Notes: generated by a model from the sequence alone, not told the origin. A stretch of 44,375 nucleotides of DNA from DASYQD01 sp036005845 (GCA_036005845.1 DASYQD010000061.1:1-44375), one strand, 5' to 3'; shown: positions 25,211 to 34,975, numbered from the stretch's first letter. Made by a program: numbers and translations.

Positions 25211-27979
25211 CTACTCGAGATCCACCCACCAGATCCCGCTCCGCCTCGTATCGTCGGCGAGGAAGTAGATCCGATCGCCCACTGCCACGAGCGAGCTCAT
25301 GCCCGACGAGGCGGGGCCCGGTGCGAGGTCGGTCTCGCGGCGCGTGCCCGCGGTGGTGCCGTCGCTGCTCCAGAGCTCGAGGCCGTGCTCGCGGTCGAAG
25401 CCGACGAACCACAGTCGGCCGCGGACGACGAGCATCCGTGGGGTGTGCGGCTGATCTGCGGATCCCACGACGGCGACCGGGCCGGTGCCGCCGGGCGTTC
25501 CGTCGCTGCGCCAGAGCTGGAGGCCGCTGCGGGCGTCGCGGGTGAAGAAGAAGGCAGCTGCGCCCAAGGCGACCGGGCCAGAGGCCGGCTCCGGGATGGC
25601 GGCTAGACGCGCCGTCCCTTCCTGGGTGCCGTCGGTGGACCACAACGAGAAGGCTCCGCTTCGCTCGAGGAAGAGCCAGGAGCGCCCTGCGGTCGTCTCG
25701 AAGAGCCCACGGCAGAGCCCGCGTTCGATCTCCGGGTCCCGAATGTCGTCGACCGTGCCGGCAGCGTCGACGGTGACCAGTGTCGTCTGCGGGTCGTCGT
25801 CGTAGGCAGTCAAGCGGCCGCAGAGCGTGACGCCGGCAGGCGTGAGCGCGAACCCGCTCAGGTAACCGATGCGGTCGAAGGCAAGGTGTGGCCCCAGGGG
25901 GTATGTCCCGCCGGCCGTTCCGTCGCTGCACCAGATCTGGCGGTCGTCATTCGGCTCGTCCGTCGCGAGGAGCAGGCAGATCCGGACGGCGTCTGCGGCG
26001 AGCCAGCTTCCACCGAAGTCACCCGGGATGGCCGCTTCGGTGCTCGTGCCGGAGCGGGTCGCGTCGCTGTGCCAGAGACGCAAGACGCCGGCGTTGAAGT
26101 CGCCGATGGCGAAGATCGCTCGGTCCGCGAGCGCGACCGGACCGAGGTACTCGGTGTGCGCATCGATGGGCACATGGAACGTGCCTGCCGGCGTGCCGTC
26201 GGTCCCCCACAGCTCGTGCTTGTCGCCCAGGGCATCCGACTCCTCCGTCGTGAGCATGAGGATGCCGTCGCCGGCGGCGGTGGGATCGACGGAGTCGGAG
26301 CCGTACTCGATGTCTGCCGCGTCGAGCAGCCGCGTGACGGTGTCCCCGTCAGTGGCGTAGAGCCCGCGGCCCCACCTCCAAGCGACCAGCTTGCCGCCCG
26401 CGCGGCCGAAGAGCTGCAGATCGTAGGTGTCCTCATAGGGCGGGGAGCGCAACTGGGCGGTGTGCGGCGGCGGCAGGAAGACCTCGCGGGCCGCGGGCGC
26501 ACCCGGCGTCACCGCCCAGAGGGCGCCGCCCCGCCCTTGCGCGTCGAGGGCGGGGAAATAGGCCACTCCGCCGAGCGACGTCGAGGCGGTCGCGAGCTGC
26601 TCACCCTCGGGCGCCGCCGCAGCGAGATGCCCGATCGTCCCCGCCGCCGTTCCGTCGGTCGCCCCGACGAAGGCATCGGCCCCGTCGCGCTCGATGAAGA
26701 GGACACCGTCACGAACGGTAGCGAGCTGTTCGAACCGTGCACCCGCGAGGAGCCGAGCCGTTCCGGCGCCGAAGCCGTTGGTCACCCAGAGCTCCGACGG
26801 CAGCCCCCCGCGCATGGCGACGAAGACGGCCCGCCGTCCGTCGAGAAGGGCGAGGCGGCCGGGAGCGACGACCGGGCTGCCCTGCACGCGGCGCGTCGAG
26901 CGCCAGTTCCCGCTCGTGCTCCACAGCCGGGCAGGGCCGCTGTCGAGGGCGGGAAACACCAGCCTGCCACCGATCCAGGCGAGCCGGTCGGCCGCCAGCA
27001 GGCCGCCGCGGAACGGCTGGGGATCGGGCAGGTCGGTGGCGCGCCTCGTGCCGGCCTCGCTGCCGTCGCTCGACCAGAGCTCCTCGCCCGCGTCGTCCGC
27101 GGCGACGAACCAGGCTCGTCCACCCACCGCGGCGAGCAGGGTTCTCGCACCCGAGCCGGCGGTGAATCGCGTCAGCGCGCGCGTGCCGGCCGCGGTGCCG
27201 TCACTCGTCCAGAGCTGGTTGCGGCCGAGGAAGAAGAGCCGCTGGCTCGCGGCGACCAGGTTCACGTTCTCCGTCGACGTGAAGGTCGAGAAGTCCAACG
27301 CGCGCACGAGCTCGACGCCCATCGCCTGCCCGTCGATGCGAAACAGGCCCTGCGTCGCGCCGCTGGCGCCGAGGTAGTAGACGTCCTCGCCGAGGGCGAC
27401 CATGAGGGAGTCGACGCGGCCCAGCGGGTCGATGCTCGCCGCTCCTCCGGGCGAACCGGCGCCCGTCCAGGGCTGGCACTCGCCGTCGACGCTGGCGGGG
27501 AAGAAAACCCGCGACCCACTGACCACGCCGGCGGCCGGGCAGCCGTTGATTCGAGAGTAGTTCAGCGACAGCACGCCGCTCACCGCGAACGTTCCGGCGG
27601 CGGTGCCATCGGTGCGCACCACGCGCTCGGTGGTGAAGCCCGAGTAGTCGACGATCAGCTCGCCGAAGAATGCGACGTCCGCGCCGTGGCCGAGGGCGAC
27701 GATCTCGGTGCACCCGAGCCCGCAGAGCGTGGCCAGGAGCCGGGTTCCCGCCCGCGTGCCGTCGCTCCAGAAGAGGTCGCGTCCGGCCACGTAGACCATG
27801 CCGTCGCGCAGCGGGACCATCAGTCCCGGGCTCGACGGGAGCGCCCAGGGTTGTCCGTCGTCGAGCTCGACCGGTCCCGGTGCGAGCCGCACCTCCAACG
27901 CCCCGCTCGCCGTCGGCAGCAGCGCCGCGGCCAGCAGGATCGAGGCCCCGCGAATGCCGGCGCGTCGAAGATTCGGCAT
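25211..27979 (-). CDS. Secreted ELWxxDGT-repeat protein, paralogue without C-terminal domains
   Basis: A 922-residue exported protein with about thirteen ELWxxDGT-like repeats (WTSDGTAAGT, WGTDGTPAGT, WSSDGTTAGT). It ends directly after the last repeat (SGIWWVDLE) and lacks the GDTSAF domains of its neighbour. The ATG at 27979 is chosen because it is preceded by AAAGGGGAG and starts a clean signal peptide (ASILLAAALLPTASG). The frame is open further upstream but overlaps the next gene's end with non-family sequence. It is convergent with the 21684-25184 gene (26-bp gap), so the two likely arose by duplication and inversion or independent gain. Its function is unknown, probably surface or extracellular. 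Confidence 0.88.
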   Translation of the reverse strand: MPNLRRAGIRGASILLAAALLPTASGALEVRLAPGPVELDDGQPWALPSSPGLMVPLRDGMVYVAGRDLFWSDGTRAGTRLLATLCGLGCTEIVALGHGADVAFFGELIVDYSGFTTERVVRTDGTAAGTFAVSGVLSLNYSRINGCPAAGVVSGSRVFFPASVDGECQPWTGAGSPGGAASIDPLGRVDSLMVALGEDVYYLGASGATQGLFRIDGQAMGVELVRALDFSTFTSTENVNLVAASQRLFFLGRNQLWTSDGTAAGTRALTRFTAGSGARTLLAAVGGRAWFVAADDAGEELWSSDGSEAGTRRATDLPDPQPFRGGLLAADRLAWIGGRLVFPALDSGPARLWSTSGNWRSTRRVQGSPVVAPGRLALLDGRRAVFVAMRGGLPSELWVTNGFGAGTARLLAGARFEQLATVRDGVLFIERDGADAFVGATDGTAAGTIGHLAAAAPEGEQLATASTSLGGVAYFPALDAQGRGGALWAVTPGAPAAREVFLPPPHTAQLRSPPYEDTYDLQLFGRAGGKLVAWRWGRGLYATDGDTVTRLLDAADIEYGSDSVDPTAAGDGILMLTTEESDALGDKHELWGTDGTPAGTFHVPIDAHTEYLGPVALADRAIFAIGDFNAGVLRLWHSDATRSGTSTEAAIPGDFGGSWLAADAVRICLLLATDEPNDDRQIWCSDGTAGGTYPLGPHLAFDRIGYLSGFALTPAGVTLCGRLTAYDDDPQTTLVTVDAAGTVDDIRDPEIERGLCRGLFETTAGRSWLFLERSGAFSLWSTDGTQEGTARLAAIPEPASGPVALGAAAFFFTRDARSGLQLWRSDGTPGGTGPVAVVGSADQPHTPRMLVVRGRLWFVGFDREHGLELWSSDGTTAGTRRETDLAPGPASSGMSSLVAVGDRIYFLADDTRRSGIWWVDLE

Positions 27980-28058
27980 GAAGCTCCCCTTTCGTAGGAA
28001 AGGCCTCTTACGACGCGCATCCGGCGCGCGAAACCCATCACCTCGCTGCGCGCGGGTT

Positions 28059-29819
28059 CTACGCCGAGGCTTGTTCGCTCTGGCCCGACATGATGCGCCA
28101 GCCGATGACCTTCTCGTCGATCTCGCGCAGGCGCTTGGCGACCAGTCGACAGAGCAGCTGCAGGAACTCGAGGCTCGCCTCGGGATCGACAGTGAGCACT
28201 TCTTTGATGGTCGCTTCATCGAGCGCCAGCACGGTCACCGGCGCCCCGTGCGCCCGCGCGTCCGCGGACCTCGGCTGCCCGTCGATCAGCGCCATCTCGC
28301 CGAAGAAGTCGCCGCGCTCGAGGATGGCGAGCGCCTCTTCGCCGCCGCCGGGGATGAACTTGCTGATGCGGACGCGGCCTTCGAGCACGACGTACATCTC
28401 GCGGCCGGGGTCGCCCTCCGCGAAGATCACCGCGCCGCCCGGGTAGGTCCTCTCGCGCGAAAACGTTGCAAGGGCCATGAGCTCGTGGTTGCTCAGTCCC
28501 TGTTCCCTGAACAACCGCATCTTCGTCTCGCTGTCGACCGCCGCGGCGCGGCCGCCCGACGTGCGCTGTTGCTTCAGGCGCAGCAAGTTCTCGGGGATGG
28601 CGTCCTCGTTGAAGAAGGTGCGGAGCTGCTCGTTGGTGCAGCGCAGCTTGAACGCCAGGTTGTGCCAGAAGCTCCAGTAGATCTGCACGCCGAGCTCGGG
28701 GTCGCGGCGGATCACTTCGTCGAGTCGATGCGCATCCAATCGCAACAGCTGACACGGCTGCGACGCCACCGCGTCGCCGCTGCGCTCGGTGCGGGTCAGG
28801 AAGTTCACCTCGCCAAACAAGTCGCCGGGCTTGAGCAGCCCGAGCGGGTAGGTGCCGTAAGGCGTCGCCCGCTGGATGGTGATCTCGCCCTTCTCGAGCA
28901 CGTAGAGGTCGGCGCCCGGCGTGCCCTCGGCGAAGATCTGCTGCCCTTTCTCGTGCTCTTCCTCGGCCACCGCCTCGGTGAGCTGGAAGATCTGCTCGTC
29001 GCGTAGATGGCTCCAGGCGTCGAGATGGCGCAGCCGCGCCGCCAGCTCGATGCGGCCGCTGCCGCGCACGTCCGCGGGCGGCTCGGGAGTCGCCGCCTGC
29101 AGGCGCTCCTCGCGGAAGCGCTCGCGGTGCCACTCGAGGCGGTCGAAGGCGACGCGCAGCTCCTCCTGCCGCTGGTGGAAGACGTAGGCGAGCCGCTCGT
29201 TGCTCCAGTTGAGCTCCTCCTTGAGCTCCTGGATGCGGTCCTTGAGCTTCGCCGCCTCCTCGCGCTCGTGGTCGCCGACGAGGAGGAAGGCGTCGGTGAA
29301 GGCGGCGAGCGCGCCTGCCTGGTCGCCGAGCTCGTAGCGGGCGCGGCCGAGGAGATCCGCCACGTCGCGGTCGAAGGGGTTGTAGCGCCGCGCCTGCGAC
29401 AGCTGCAGCACGGCGCGCGCGAACTCGCGGCGCTTGAGCAGGGCGCGGCCGAAGAGCTTGTGCGGCGACGGGTTGGGCAGGTCCTTGGCGATGGCGATCT
29501 CGAGGTACTCGCGGGCGCGCTCCTCGTCGCCGCGGTCGGAGAAGAGGTGGGCGAGGCCGAGGAAGTGCTTGGCGTCGAGCGCGTCGCGCCGCAGCTGCTC
29601 GCGCAGCGTCTCCTTGAGCGAGCGCGGCCCTGCCGAGCGCGGGTGGCGCCGCATGCGTTTCGCCTGCGCCAGCGAGAGCTGGATGCCCATGTTCTTGGGA
29701 TCGAAGCGCAGCGCCATCTCGTAGAGCTGGATGGCCTCGTCGAACAACTTGGCCTCGATGAACCGCTTCGCTAGTGCGGTGATCTCCTCGAGGTCGAGGG
29801 CCTTGTCGGTGGGCTCCAC
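28059..29819 (-). CDS. TPR and coiled-coil protein with two cyclic-nucleotide-binding domains
   Basis: A 586-residue soluble protein. TPR-like helices occupy about residues 5-180 (AIQLYEMALRFDPKN, FARAVLQLSQARRYNPFDRD). A charged coiled coil follows at about 185-250. CNB domain 1 lies at about 270-390 (GDLFGEVNFLTRTERSGDA) and CNB domain 2 at about 430-560 (GDFFGEMALIDGQPRSADA). The second has a full phosphate-binding cassette with the PRSA arginine; the first deviates, so it may not bind nucleotide. There is no HTH, kinase or channel domain, so it looks like a cAMP/cGMP-responsive scaffold. The GTG at 29819 with GGGGAG upstream is preferred; a longer start at 29918 is possible. Confidence 0.87.
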   Translation of the reverse strand: MEPTDKALDLEEITALAKRFIEAKLFDEAIQLYEMALRFDPKNMGIQLSLAQAKRMRRHPRSAGPRSLKETLREQLRRDALDAKHFLGLAHLFSDRGDEERAREYLEIAIAKDLPNPSPHKLFGRALLKRREFARAVLQLSQARRYNPFDRDVADLLGRARYELGDQAGALAAFTDAFLLVGDHEREEAAKLKDRIQELKEELNWSNERLAYVFHQRQEELRVAFDRLEWHRERFREERLQAATPEPPADVRGSGRIELAARLRHLDAWSHLRDEQIFQLTEAVAEEEHEKGQQIFAEGTPGADLYVLEKGEITIQRATPYGTYPLGLLKPGDLFGEVNFLTRTERSGDAVASQPCQLLRLDAHRLDEVIRRDPELGVQIYWSFWHNLAFKLRCTNEQLRTFFNEDAIPENLLRLKQQRTSGGRAAAVDSETKMRLFREQGLSNHELMALATFSRERTYPGGAVIFAEGDPGREMYVVLEGRVRISKFIPGGGEEALAILERGDFFGEMALIDGQPRSADARAHGAPVTVLALDEATIKEVLTVDPEASLEFLQLLCRLVAKRLREIDEKVIGWRIMSGQSEQASA

Positions 29820-30301
29820 GCTGGCCGGCTCCCCGTGCGGGGAAAGACCCGTAGTGTACCAGCGTGGCCTCCGCGGCTGCCGAAAATGCCTGCCGGCGTG
29901 GCGGTGACAAACCTGCAACTCGTTGCGCCGCCGGAGCTTCCGCGGACCTCCACAGCGGCTGCGGAAAAGCTTGTGGAGAAGACGGGCTTGCCAGGGCTAA
30001 GTGGCCGTTTCTGCTGGCGTTACAGCACTTTGAACAGCACCTTGTGCAGCGGCGTCAAGTCGTTGCGCCGCAAAGGCTTGCGTGCTGTTCGAGCGCGCTT
30101 GTGGAAGACTCCGCCTACGCCGCACCGCGGCGATTTCCGCAGTCCGCGAAGCCCGTCCCGCTAAGTGCCTGCTGCAGGGCCAGTTACAGCGGTGTGACGG
30201 CGCCGGCTTTCAAACGGCTGACGAGCGACTGCAGGCGATCGCCGCGCCGTCGCTCGAGATCGTGCGGCGCGGCGCGCCGCAGGCGATATATTCGCCACCC
30301 C
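29820..30301. other. 482-bp divergent gap with imperfect direct repeats
   Basis: This non-coding stretch lies between the double-CNB gene (minus) and gcvT (plus). It holds pairs of direct repeats: CAACTCGTTGCGCCGC (29916-29931) and CAAGTCGTTGCGCCGC (30056-30071); GCTTGTGGA (29969-29977 and 30097-30105, each followed by a purine-rich AGAC); and GTTACAGC (30019-30026 and 30183-30190). Three TCCACA/TGTGGA hexamers also occur. It probably holds both promoters and a regulator-binding region. I saw no glycine riboswitch core and no gene. Confidence 0.5.
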
Positions 30302-31402
<1,101 letters not shown>

Positions 31403-31422
31403 TACCTGGAACAGGAGGTCGC

Positions 31423-31809
31423 ATGTATCCGAGCGAGTACCTCTACTCGCGCGAGCACGAGTGGGTGAAGGTCGACGACGACGTCTGCACCGTCGGCATC
31501 ACCCACTTCGCGCAAGAGGAGCTGGGCGAGGTGGTGTTCGTCGAGCTGCCCGAGGTGGGGCACGCCTACGACTCCATGGACGAGATCGGCACCATCGAGT
31601 CCGTGAAGGCGGTGGCGGAGCTCTACACACCGGTGGCGGGCGAGATCCTCGAGGTCAACACCGCCGCGGTGGAGGACCCGGCGCTCGTCAACGACGACCC
31701 GCAGGGCGACGGCTGGCTGGTGAAGATCCGCTTCTCGACCGCTTCCGACCTCGCCCACCTGATGAACGCCGAGGCGTACGAGAAGTACGTGCAAGAGGGC
31801 GCGGGCTGA
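31423..31809 (+). CDS. gcvH: Glycine cleavage H-protein
   Basis: A 128-residue H-protein, the lipoylated shuttle that carries the aminomethyl group between P-, T- and L-proteins. The lipoyl-lysine is K62 in GTIESVKAVAELYTP. Other blocks are YSREHEWVKV, GITHFAQEELGEVVFVELP and GDGWLVKIR. The length is standard. AGGAGG lies 5 bp before the ATG. It is in an operon with gcvT. The next plus-strand gene is pstS, 122 bp on and with its own putative promoter, so P-protein must be encoded elsewhere. Confidence 0.97.
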   Translation: MYPSEYLYSREHEWVKVDDDVCTVGITHFAQEELGEVVFVELPEVGHAYDSMDEIGTIESVKAVAELYTPVAGEILEVNTAAVEDPALVNDDPQGDGWLVKIRFSTASDLAHLMNAEAYEKYVQEGAG

Positions 31810-31823
31810 GCGCGACCGGGTAG

Positions 31824-31879
31824 CTGTCACACGGTGGTGACGCCGCCGTCGCGGCGGCGTCGGCCTTCCTCCCTACGAT
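31824..31879 (+). promoter_or_regulatory. Weak Pho-box-like site, hairpin and -10 upstream of pstS
   Basis: CTGTCAC at 31824-31830 is followed after 4 bp by the poorer TGGTGAC (31835-31841). A -10-like TACGAT lies at 31874-31879, 50 bp from the first unit. In the porin promoter the corresponding distance is 51. A perfect 9-bp hairpin, GACGCCGCC/GGCGGCGTC (31839-31861), overlaps it and may end gcvTH transcription, although no T-run follows. Confidence 0.35.
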
Positions 31880-31931
31880 GCGGTCGACCGGGGCGACGCT
31901 CCGGCAGACACCCATCCCAACGGAGGAACGC

Positions 31932-32966
31932 ATGCGCAAGATCCTCGGCCTGACCGTCGTCGGCCTGCTCGCTCTCGCCGCTACCGCGCACGCCCAGCGC
32001 GACCAGATCCGCATCGTCGGCAGCTCCACCGTCTACCCGTTCGCCACCAAGGTCGCCGAGACCTTCGGCCGTTCCGGCAGCTTCAAGACGCCGGTCGTCG
32101 AGTCGACCGGCACCGGCGGCGGCTTCAAGCTTTTCTGTGCCGGCGTCGGTCCCACCTTCCCCGACATCAGCGACGCCTCGCGCAAGGTCAAGCCGTCGGA
32201 GATCGAGGACTGCTCGGCGCACGGCGTCAAGGAGATCATCGAGGTCCCCATCGGCTACGACGGCATCGTCTTCGCCAACTCGAAGAAGGCGCCGCGGCTG
32301 CACCTGACGCGCAAGCAGATCTTCATGGCGCTCGCCGCCAACTGGCCGACGGCGATGGGCGGCTTCAAGCCCAACCCGGCGAAGACCTGGCAGGACATCG
32401 ACAAGTCGCTGCCGGCGACCAAGATCGAGGTGCTCGGCCCGCCGCCCACCTCGGGCACCCGCGACGCGCTGGTGTCGCTGGTGATGGAGCCCGGCTGCAA
32501 GGCCACCTTCCCCTGGCTCGCCAACCTCGAGAAGGACGACAACGCCAAGTACCTGAAGGTGTGCGACTCGCTGCGCGAGGACGGCGGCTACGTCGAGGCG
32601 GGCGAGAACGACAACCTCATCGTGCAGAAGCTCGAGTCCAACCCGGCCGCCGTCGGCATCTTCGGCTACAGCTTCCTGGCCGAGAACAAGGACCAGATCC
32701 AGGCCTCGATCGTCGACGGCCTCGAGCCCACCTTCGACAACATCGCCTCGCTCAAGTACCCGGTGTCGCGGCCCTTGTTCTTCTACGTCAAGAAGGCGCA
32801 CATCGGCGTCATCCCGGGGCTCAAGGAGTACGTCGCCGAGTTCACCGCCGACAAGGCGATCGGCGAGGACGGCTACCTGGCCGACATCGGCCTCATCCCG
32901 CTGCCGGCGCCGTCGCTCAAGGTGGCGCAGCAGGCCGGCCGCTCGCTGCAGCCCAACGTCAAGTAG
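31932..32966 (+). CDS. pstS: Phosphate ABC transporter substrate-binding protein
   Basis: A 344-residue periplasmic binding protein of the PstS/SphX type. The signal peptide is residues 1-21 (GLTVVGLLALAATAHA). The phosphate-binding loop starts RIVGSSTVYPF, with ESTGTGGGFKLF and GPPPTSGTRDAL further on, the usual ligand-contact blocks. It captures phosphate and delivers it to PstC/PstA. GGAGGA lies 6 bp before the ATG at 31932; an in-frame ATG at 31878 lacks a signal. It is separated from pstC-pstA by about 7.6 kb of minus-strand genes, which is unusual. Confidence 0.93.
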   Translation: MRKILGLTVVGLLALAATAHAQRDQIRIVGSSTVYPFATKVAETFGRSGSFKTPVVESTGTGGGFKLFCAGVGPTFPDISDASRKVKPSEIEDCSAHGVKEIIEVPIGYDGIVFANSKKAPRLHLTRKQIFMALAANWPTAMGGFKPNPAKTWQDIDKSLPATKIEVLGPPPTSGTRDALVSLVMEPGCKATFPWLANLEKDDNAKYLKVCDSLREDGGYVEAGENDNLIVQKLESNPAAVGIFGYSFLAENKDQIQASIVDGLEPTFDNIASLKYPVSRPLFFYVKKAHIGVIPGLKEYVAEFTADKAIGEDGYLADIGLIPLPAPSLKVAQQAGRSLQPNVK

Positions 32967-32971
32967 CTCGT

Positions 32972-33805
32972 TCAGTGCGCGGTGCGCCGCGGCGGGTCGA
33001 TGCCGAGCGCGCCGCGCTTCTTGAGCGTGCGGGCGACGACGTAGAGCAGGACGAGGATGGCCCAGATCGGCGCGAACGTCGCGGCGCGTTCGCGCAGCGC
33101 CGCGTCGCCGTTCTGCCGCCACGCTTCCCACAGCAGCAAGCCGAGGACGGCGGTGGCGCCTGAGAACGTGGAGCCGTACTCCTTGCGCACCAGCCGGCGC
33201 CAGTCGAACCGCATGCTGCGCAGGGTCTCGCCGAGGCCGGCGAGGCGCAGGCGGAAGCGCGGCACCCGTGCGCAATACGAGTCGTATTCGGCGCCGAACT
33301 TGGCGCGCAGGAACTGCTCCTCGGCGGCGACGATGGCGAGGTAGGCGAAGGTGAAGAAGGCGATGCCGATGCCGGCGGCGAGCGCCGAGTCGTAGATGAG
33401 GAAGAGCCCGACGGCCGCCAGGTAGTTGCCGACGTAGAGCGGGTTGCGCGAGTGGGCGAAGAAGCCGGCGGTGACGAGCTTCTCGGCGTGCACCTTGCCG
33501 TCGCGGCCGCCGCGCTGGATGTAGGCGAGGCCGATCACCGCCGCGCGCAAGAGCTGCCCGGCGACGACGAGCAGGATGGCAAGCGCGTCGACCCAGACAT
33601 CGGCCGAGAACGGTCCGACGCGGATGGCGTCGAGAAAGCCGCTCGGCGCACAGAGCCCGACGAGCGCCAGGAAGACGACCGGGAACACCCAGTTGCGGTG
33701 CTTGAAAAGGAAGTGCCCGGGCGGGAGCAGCCAGCGCGGCAGCGGACGGTAGCCCGGCGCGCGCGCCTCCGCGTGCTGGTCGTCGGCGATGGCGGCGCCG
33801 CTCAC
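32972..33805 (-). CDS. Isoprenylcysteine carboxylmethyltransferase-like membrane protein
   Basis: A 277-residue polytopic membrane protein with the ICMT/phospholipid methyltransferase (PEMT/NnrU-like) signature: LVTAGFFAHSRNPLYVGNYLAAVG, then AEEQFLRAKFGAEYDSYCARVPRF. In this superfamily these are the SAM-binding and catalytic blocks near the C-terminal membrane helices. The acceptor substrate in bacteria is mostly unknown; lipids or small hydrophobic molecules are likely. The GTG at 33805 overlaps the cmoA stop in a GTGA junction, so it is the last gene of the minus-strand unit. Two further helices follow the catalytic core. It is convergent with pstS (5-bp gap). Confidence 0.82.
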   Translation of the reverse strand: MSGAAIADDQHAEARAPGYRPLPRWLLPPGHFLFKHRNWVFPVVFLALVGLCAPSGFLDAIRVGPFSADVWVDALAILLVVAGQLLRAAVIGLAYIQRGGRDGKVHAEKLVTAGFFAHSRNPLYVGNYLAAVGLFLIYDSALAAGIGIAFFTFAYLAIVAAEEQFLRAKFGAEYDSYCARVPRFRLRLAGLGETLRSMRFDWRRLVRKEYGSTFSGATAVLGLLLWEAWRQNGDAALRERAATFAPIWAILVLLYVVARTLKKRGALGIDPPRRTAH

Positions 33806-34572
33806 TTCATCGCCAGGATGCCGCAGAAGTTGTACCACTTGAAGAAGACGTCGACGTGCCGGAAGCCCTGGCCCTTGAGCAGGTCCTTGTTCTCTTCCAG
33901 CCGGTAGGGGACGAGGACGTTCTCCAGCGCCTCGCGCTTCTGCGCGATCTCGAGCTCCGAGTAGCCGTTGCGCTTCTTCATCTCGTAGTAGTGGTTGATG
34001 AAGAGCCGGTTGAAGGTCGAGCTCTCGCCCAGCACCTTCTCGACCATGATGAGCACGCCGTCCTCGCGCATGCCTTCGTAGATGCGGCGGATGAGCGCCT
34101 CGCGGCGCAGCGGCCGCACGAATTGCAGCGTCAGCACGAGGAGCGCCACCGAGGCGTCCTCCACCACCGATCCGCGCTCGAGGTCCTCGCAGCGGAGCTC
34201 GACGGGATAGGGAAACTGCTCGTGCGCCAGCTTCTCCTTCGCCACCTCCAGCATCTCGCGTGACGAGTCGATGCCGACGAAGCGCAGCGAGAGGTCGTCG
34301 GGCAGGCCCTTGGCGAGCGACAGGAAGGTGGTGCAGGTGGAGCAGCCGAAGTCGTAGACGGCGCTGCCCTCGGCGGCGAAGTCGATCGCCAGCTCGCTCA
34401 CCATGCGCTGGATCTCGGGATAGAAGGGAACGGAGCGCTCCAGCATGTCGTCGAAGACGGCGGCGGTCTCGCCGCCGAAGTCGAAGTCGCGCATCGGGCG
34501 CTCGGGCTCGGCGAAGATCTGGTCGCGCTCGCGGCCGACGAGCGTCGGGCGCGGTTTCGGCGGCTGCTCCAT
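33802..34572 (-). CDS. cmoA: Carboxy-S-adenosyl-L-methionine synthase-like methyltransferase
   Basis: A 256-residue class I SAM-dependent enzyme whose sequence follows CmoA along its length: FDDMLERSVPFYPEIQRM, VYDFGCSTC (motif I, residues 72-80), LLVLTLQFVRPL, NGYSELEIAQKREALENVL, and the end FFKWYNFCGILAMK. CmoA converts SAM and prephenate to carboxy-SAM, which CmoB uses for wobble-uridine (cmo5U) tRNA modification. No cmoB is in the window. The chorismate mutase gene directly upstream (10-bp gap) makes prephenate, the CmoA co-substrate, which supports the call. It is slightly longer than the E. coli protein owing to a short N-terminal extension. Confidence 0.88.
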   Translation of the reverse strand: MEQPPKPRPTLVGRERDQIFAEPERPMRDFDFGGETAAVFDDMLERSVPFYPEIQRMVSELAIDFAAEGSAVYDFGCSTCTTFLSLAKGLPDDLSLRFVGIDSSREMLEVAKEKLAHEQFPYPVELRCEDLERGSVVEDASVALLVLTLQFVRPLRREALIRRIYEGMREDGVLIMVEKVLGESSTFNRLFINHYYEMKKRNGYSELEIAQKREALENVLVPYRLEENKDLLKGQGFRHVDVFFKWYNFCGILAMK

Positions 34573-34582
34573 GGTGGCCCTC

Positions 34583-34936
34583 CTAGCTGCCGGAGACCTT
34601 GATGTGCGGCTGGCGGTGCGGCGGCCCGTGCTCGGCTGCGGCTCCTTCCGCCCGGATGCGGCGCTGCAGATCGAGCGAGCTGGCGAAGAGCTGGCGGAAG
34701 ATCGCCGCGAGCTCCTCGCTCGAGAAGGGACCGTCGGAGTGCGCCGTCAGGTCGCGCACCATCTCGGCTTCGCGGCGCGGATCGTAGGAGTCGAGCTCCA
34801 GCTCGTCCTTGAGCGCGCTCACCTCGAGCAGCAGCTCGCCGCGCTGCTGGACGAGCCGCAGGAGGTCGCGGTTGACGCGGTCGAGGCGCTCCCGCAGCAG
34901 GCGCAGGCGGGTGGGGACGGGACGAGGCAGGCTCAC
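34583..34936 (-). CDS. Chorismate mutase (AroQ fold)
   Basis: A 117-residue all-helical AroQ-type chorismate mutase. It converts chorismate to prephenate. The family pattern is seen in LRERLDRVNRDLLRLVQQRGELLLEV, followed by DPRREAEMVRDL and FRQLFASSLDLQRR. The first Arg and the Lys/Asp/Arg-Glu positions of the active site are present (R16 region, K43, R54-R55-E56). The start is GTG. It sits 39 bp after the RND pump gene and 10 bp before cmoA on the same strand. A free-standing mutase next to cmoA suggests local supply of prephenate, but general Phe/Tyr synthesis is equally possible. Confidence 0.88.
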   Translation of the reverse strand: MSLPRPVPTRLRLLRERLDRVNRDLLRLVQQRGELLLEVSALKDELELDSYDPRREAEMVRDLTAHSDGPFSSEELAAIFRQLFASSLDLQRRIRAEGAAAEHGPPHRQPHIKVSGS

Positions 34937-34975
34937 GTAGGAAAGATTATCGCAGGCCGCCGCTGCGACGCTCGA

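Noticed and set aside
25886..27997. A 703-codon open frame on the plus strand
   Set aside because: It is antisense to the ELWxxDGT paralogue with its signal peptide and repeats; the periodic repeats create a long open complement.
27980..28219. An 80-residue N-terminal extension of the minus-strand ELWxxDGT protein
   Set aside because: It overlaps the end of the double-CNB gene and is Arg/Ser-rich. The ATG at 27979 has a good RBS and begins a signal peptide.
29949..30105. Three TCCACA/TGTGGA hexamers as DnaA boxes of an origin
   Set aside because: No 9-mer matches the DnaA box exactly, there is no AT-rich unwinding region and no dnaA/dnaN/parAB gene nearby.
30180..30301. A glycine riboswitch upstream of gcvT
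   Set aside because: I searched by eye for the conserved core of the glycine aptamer and did not find it; the leader lacks paired aptamers and an expression platform.
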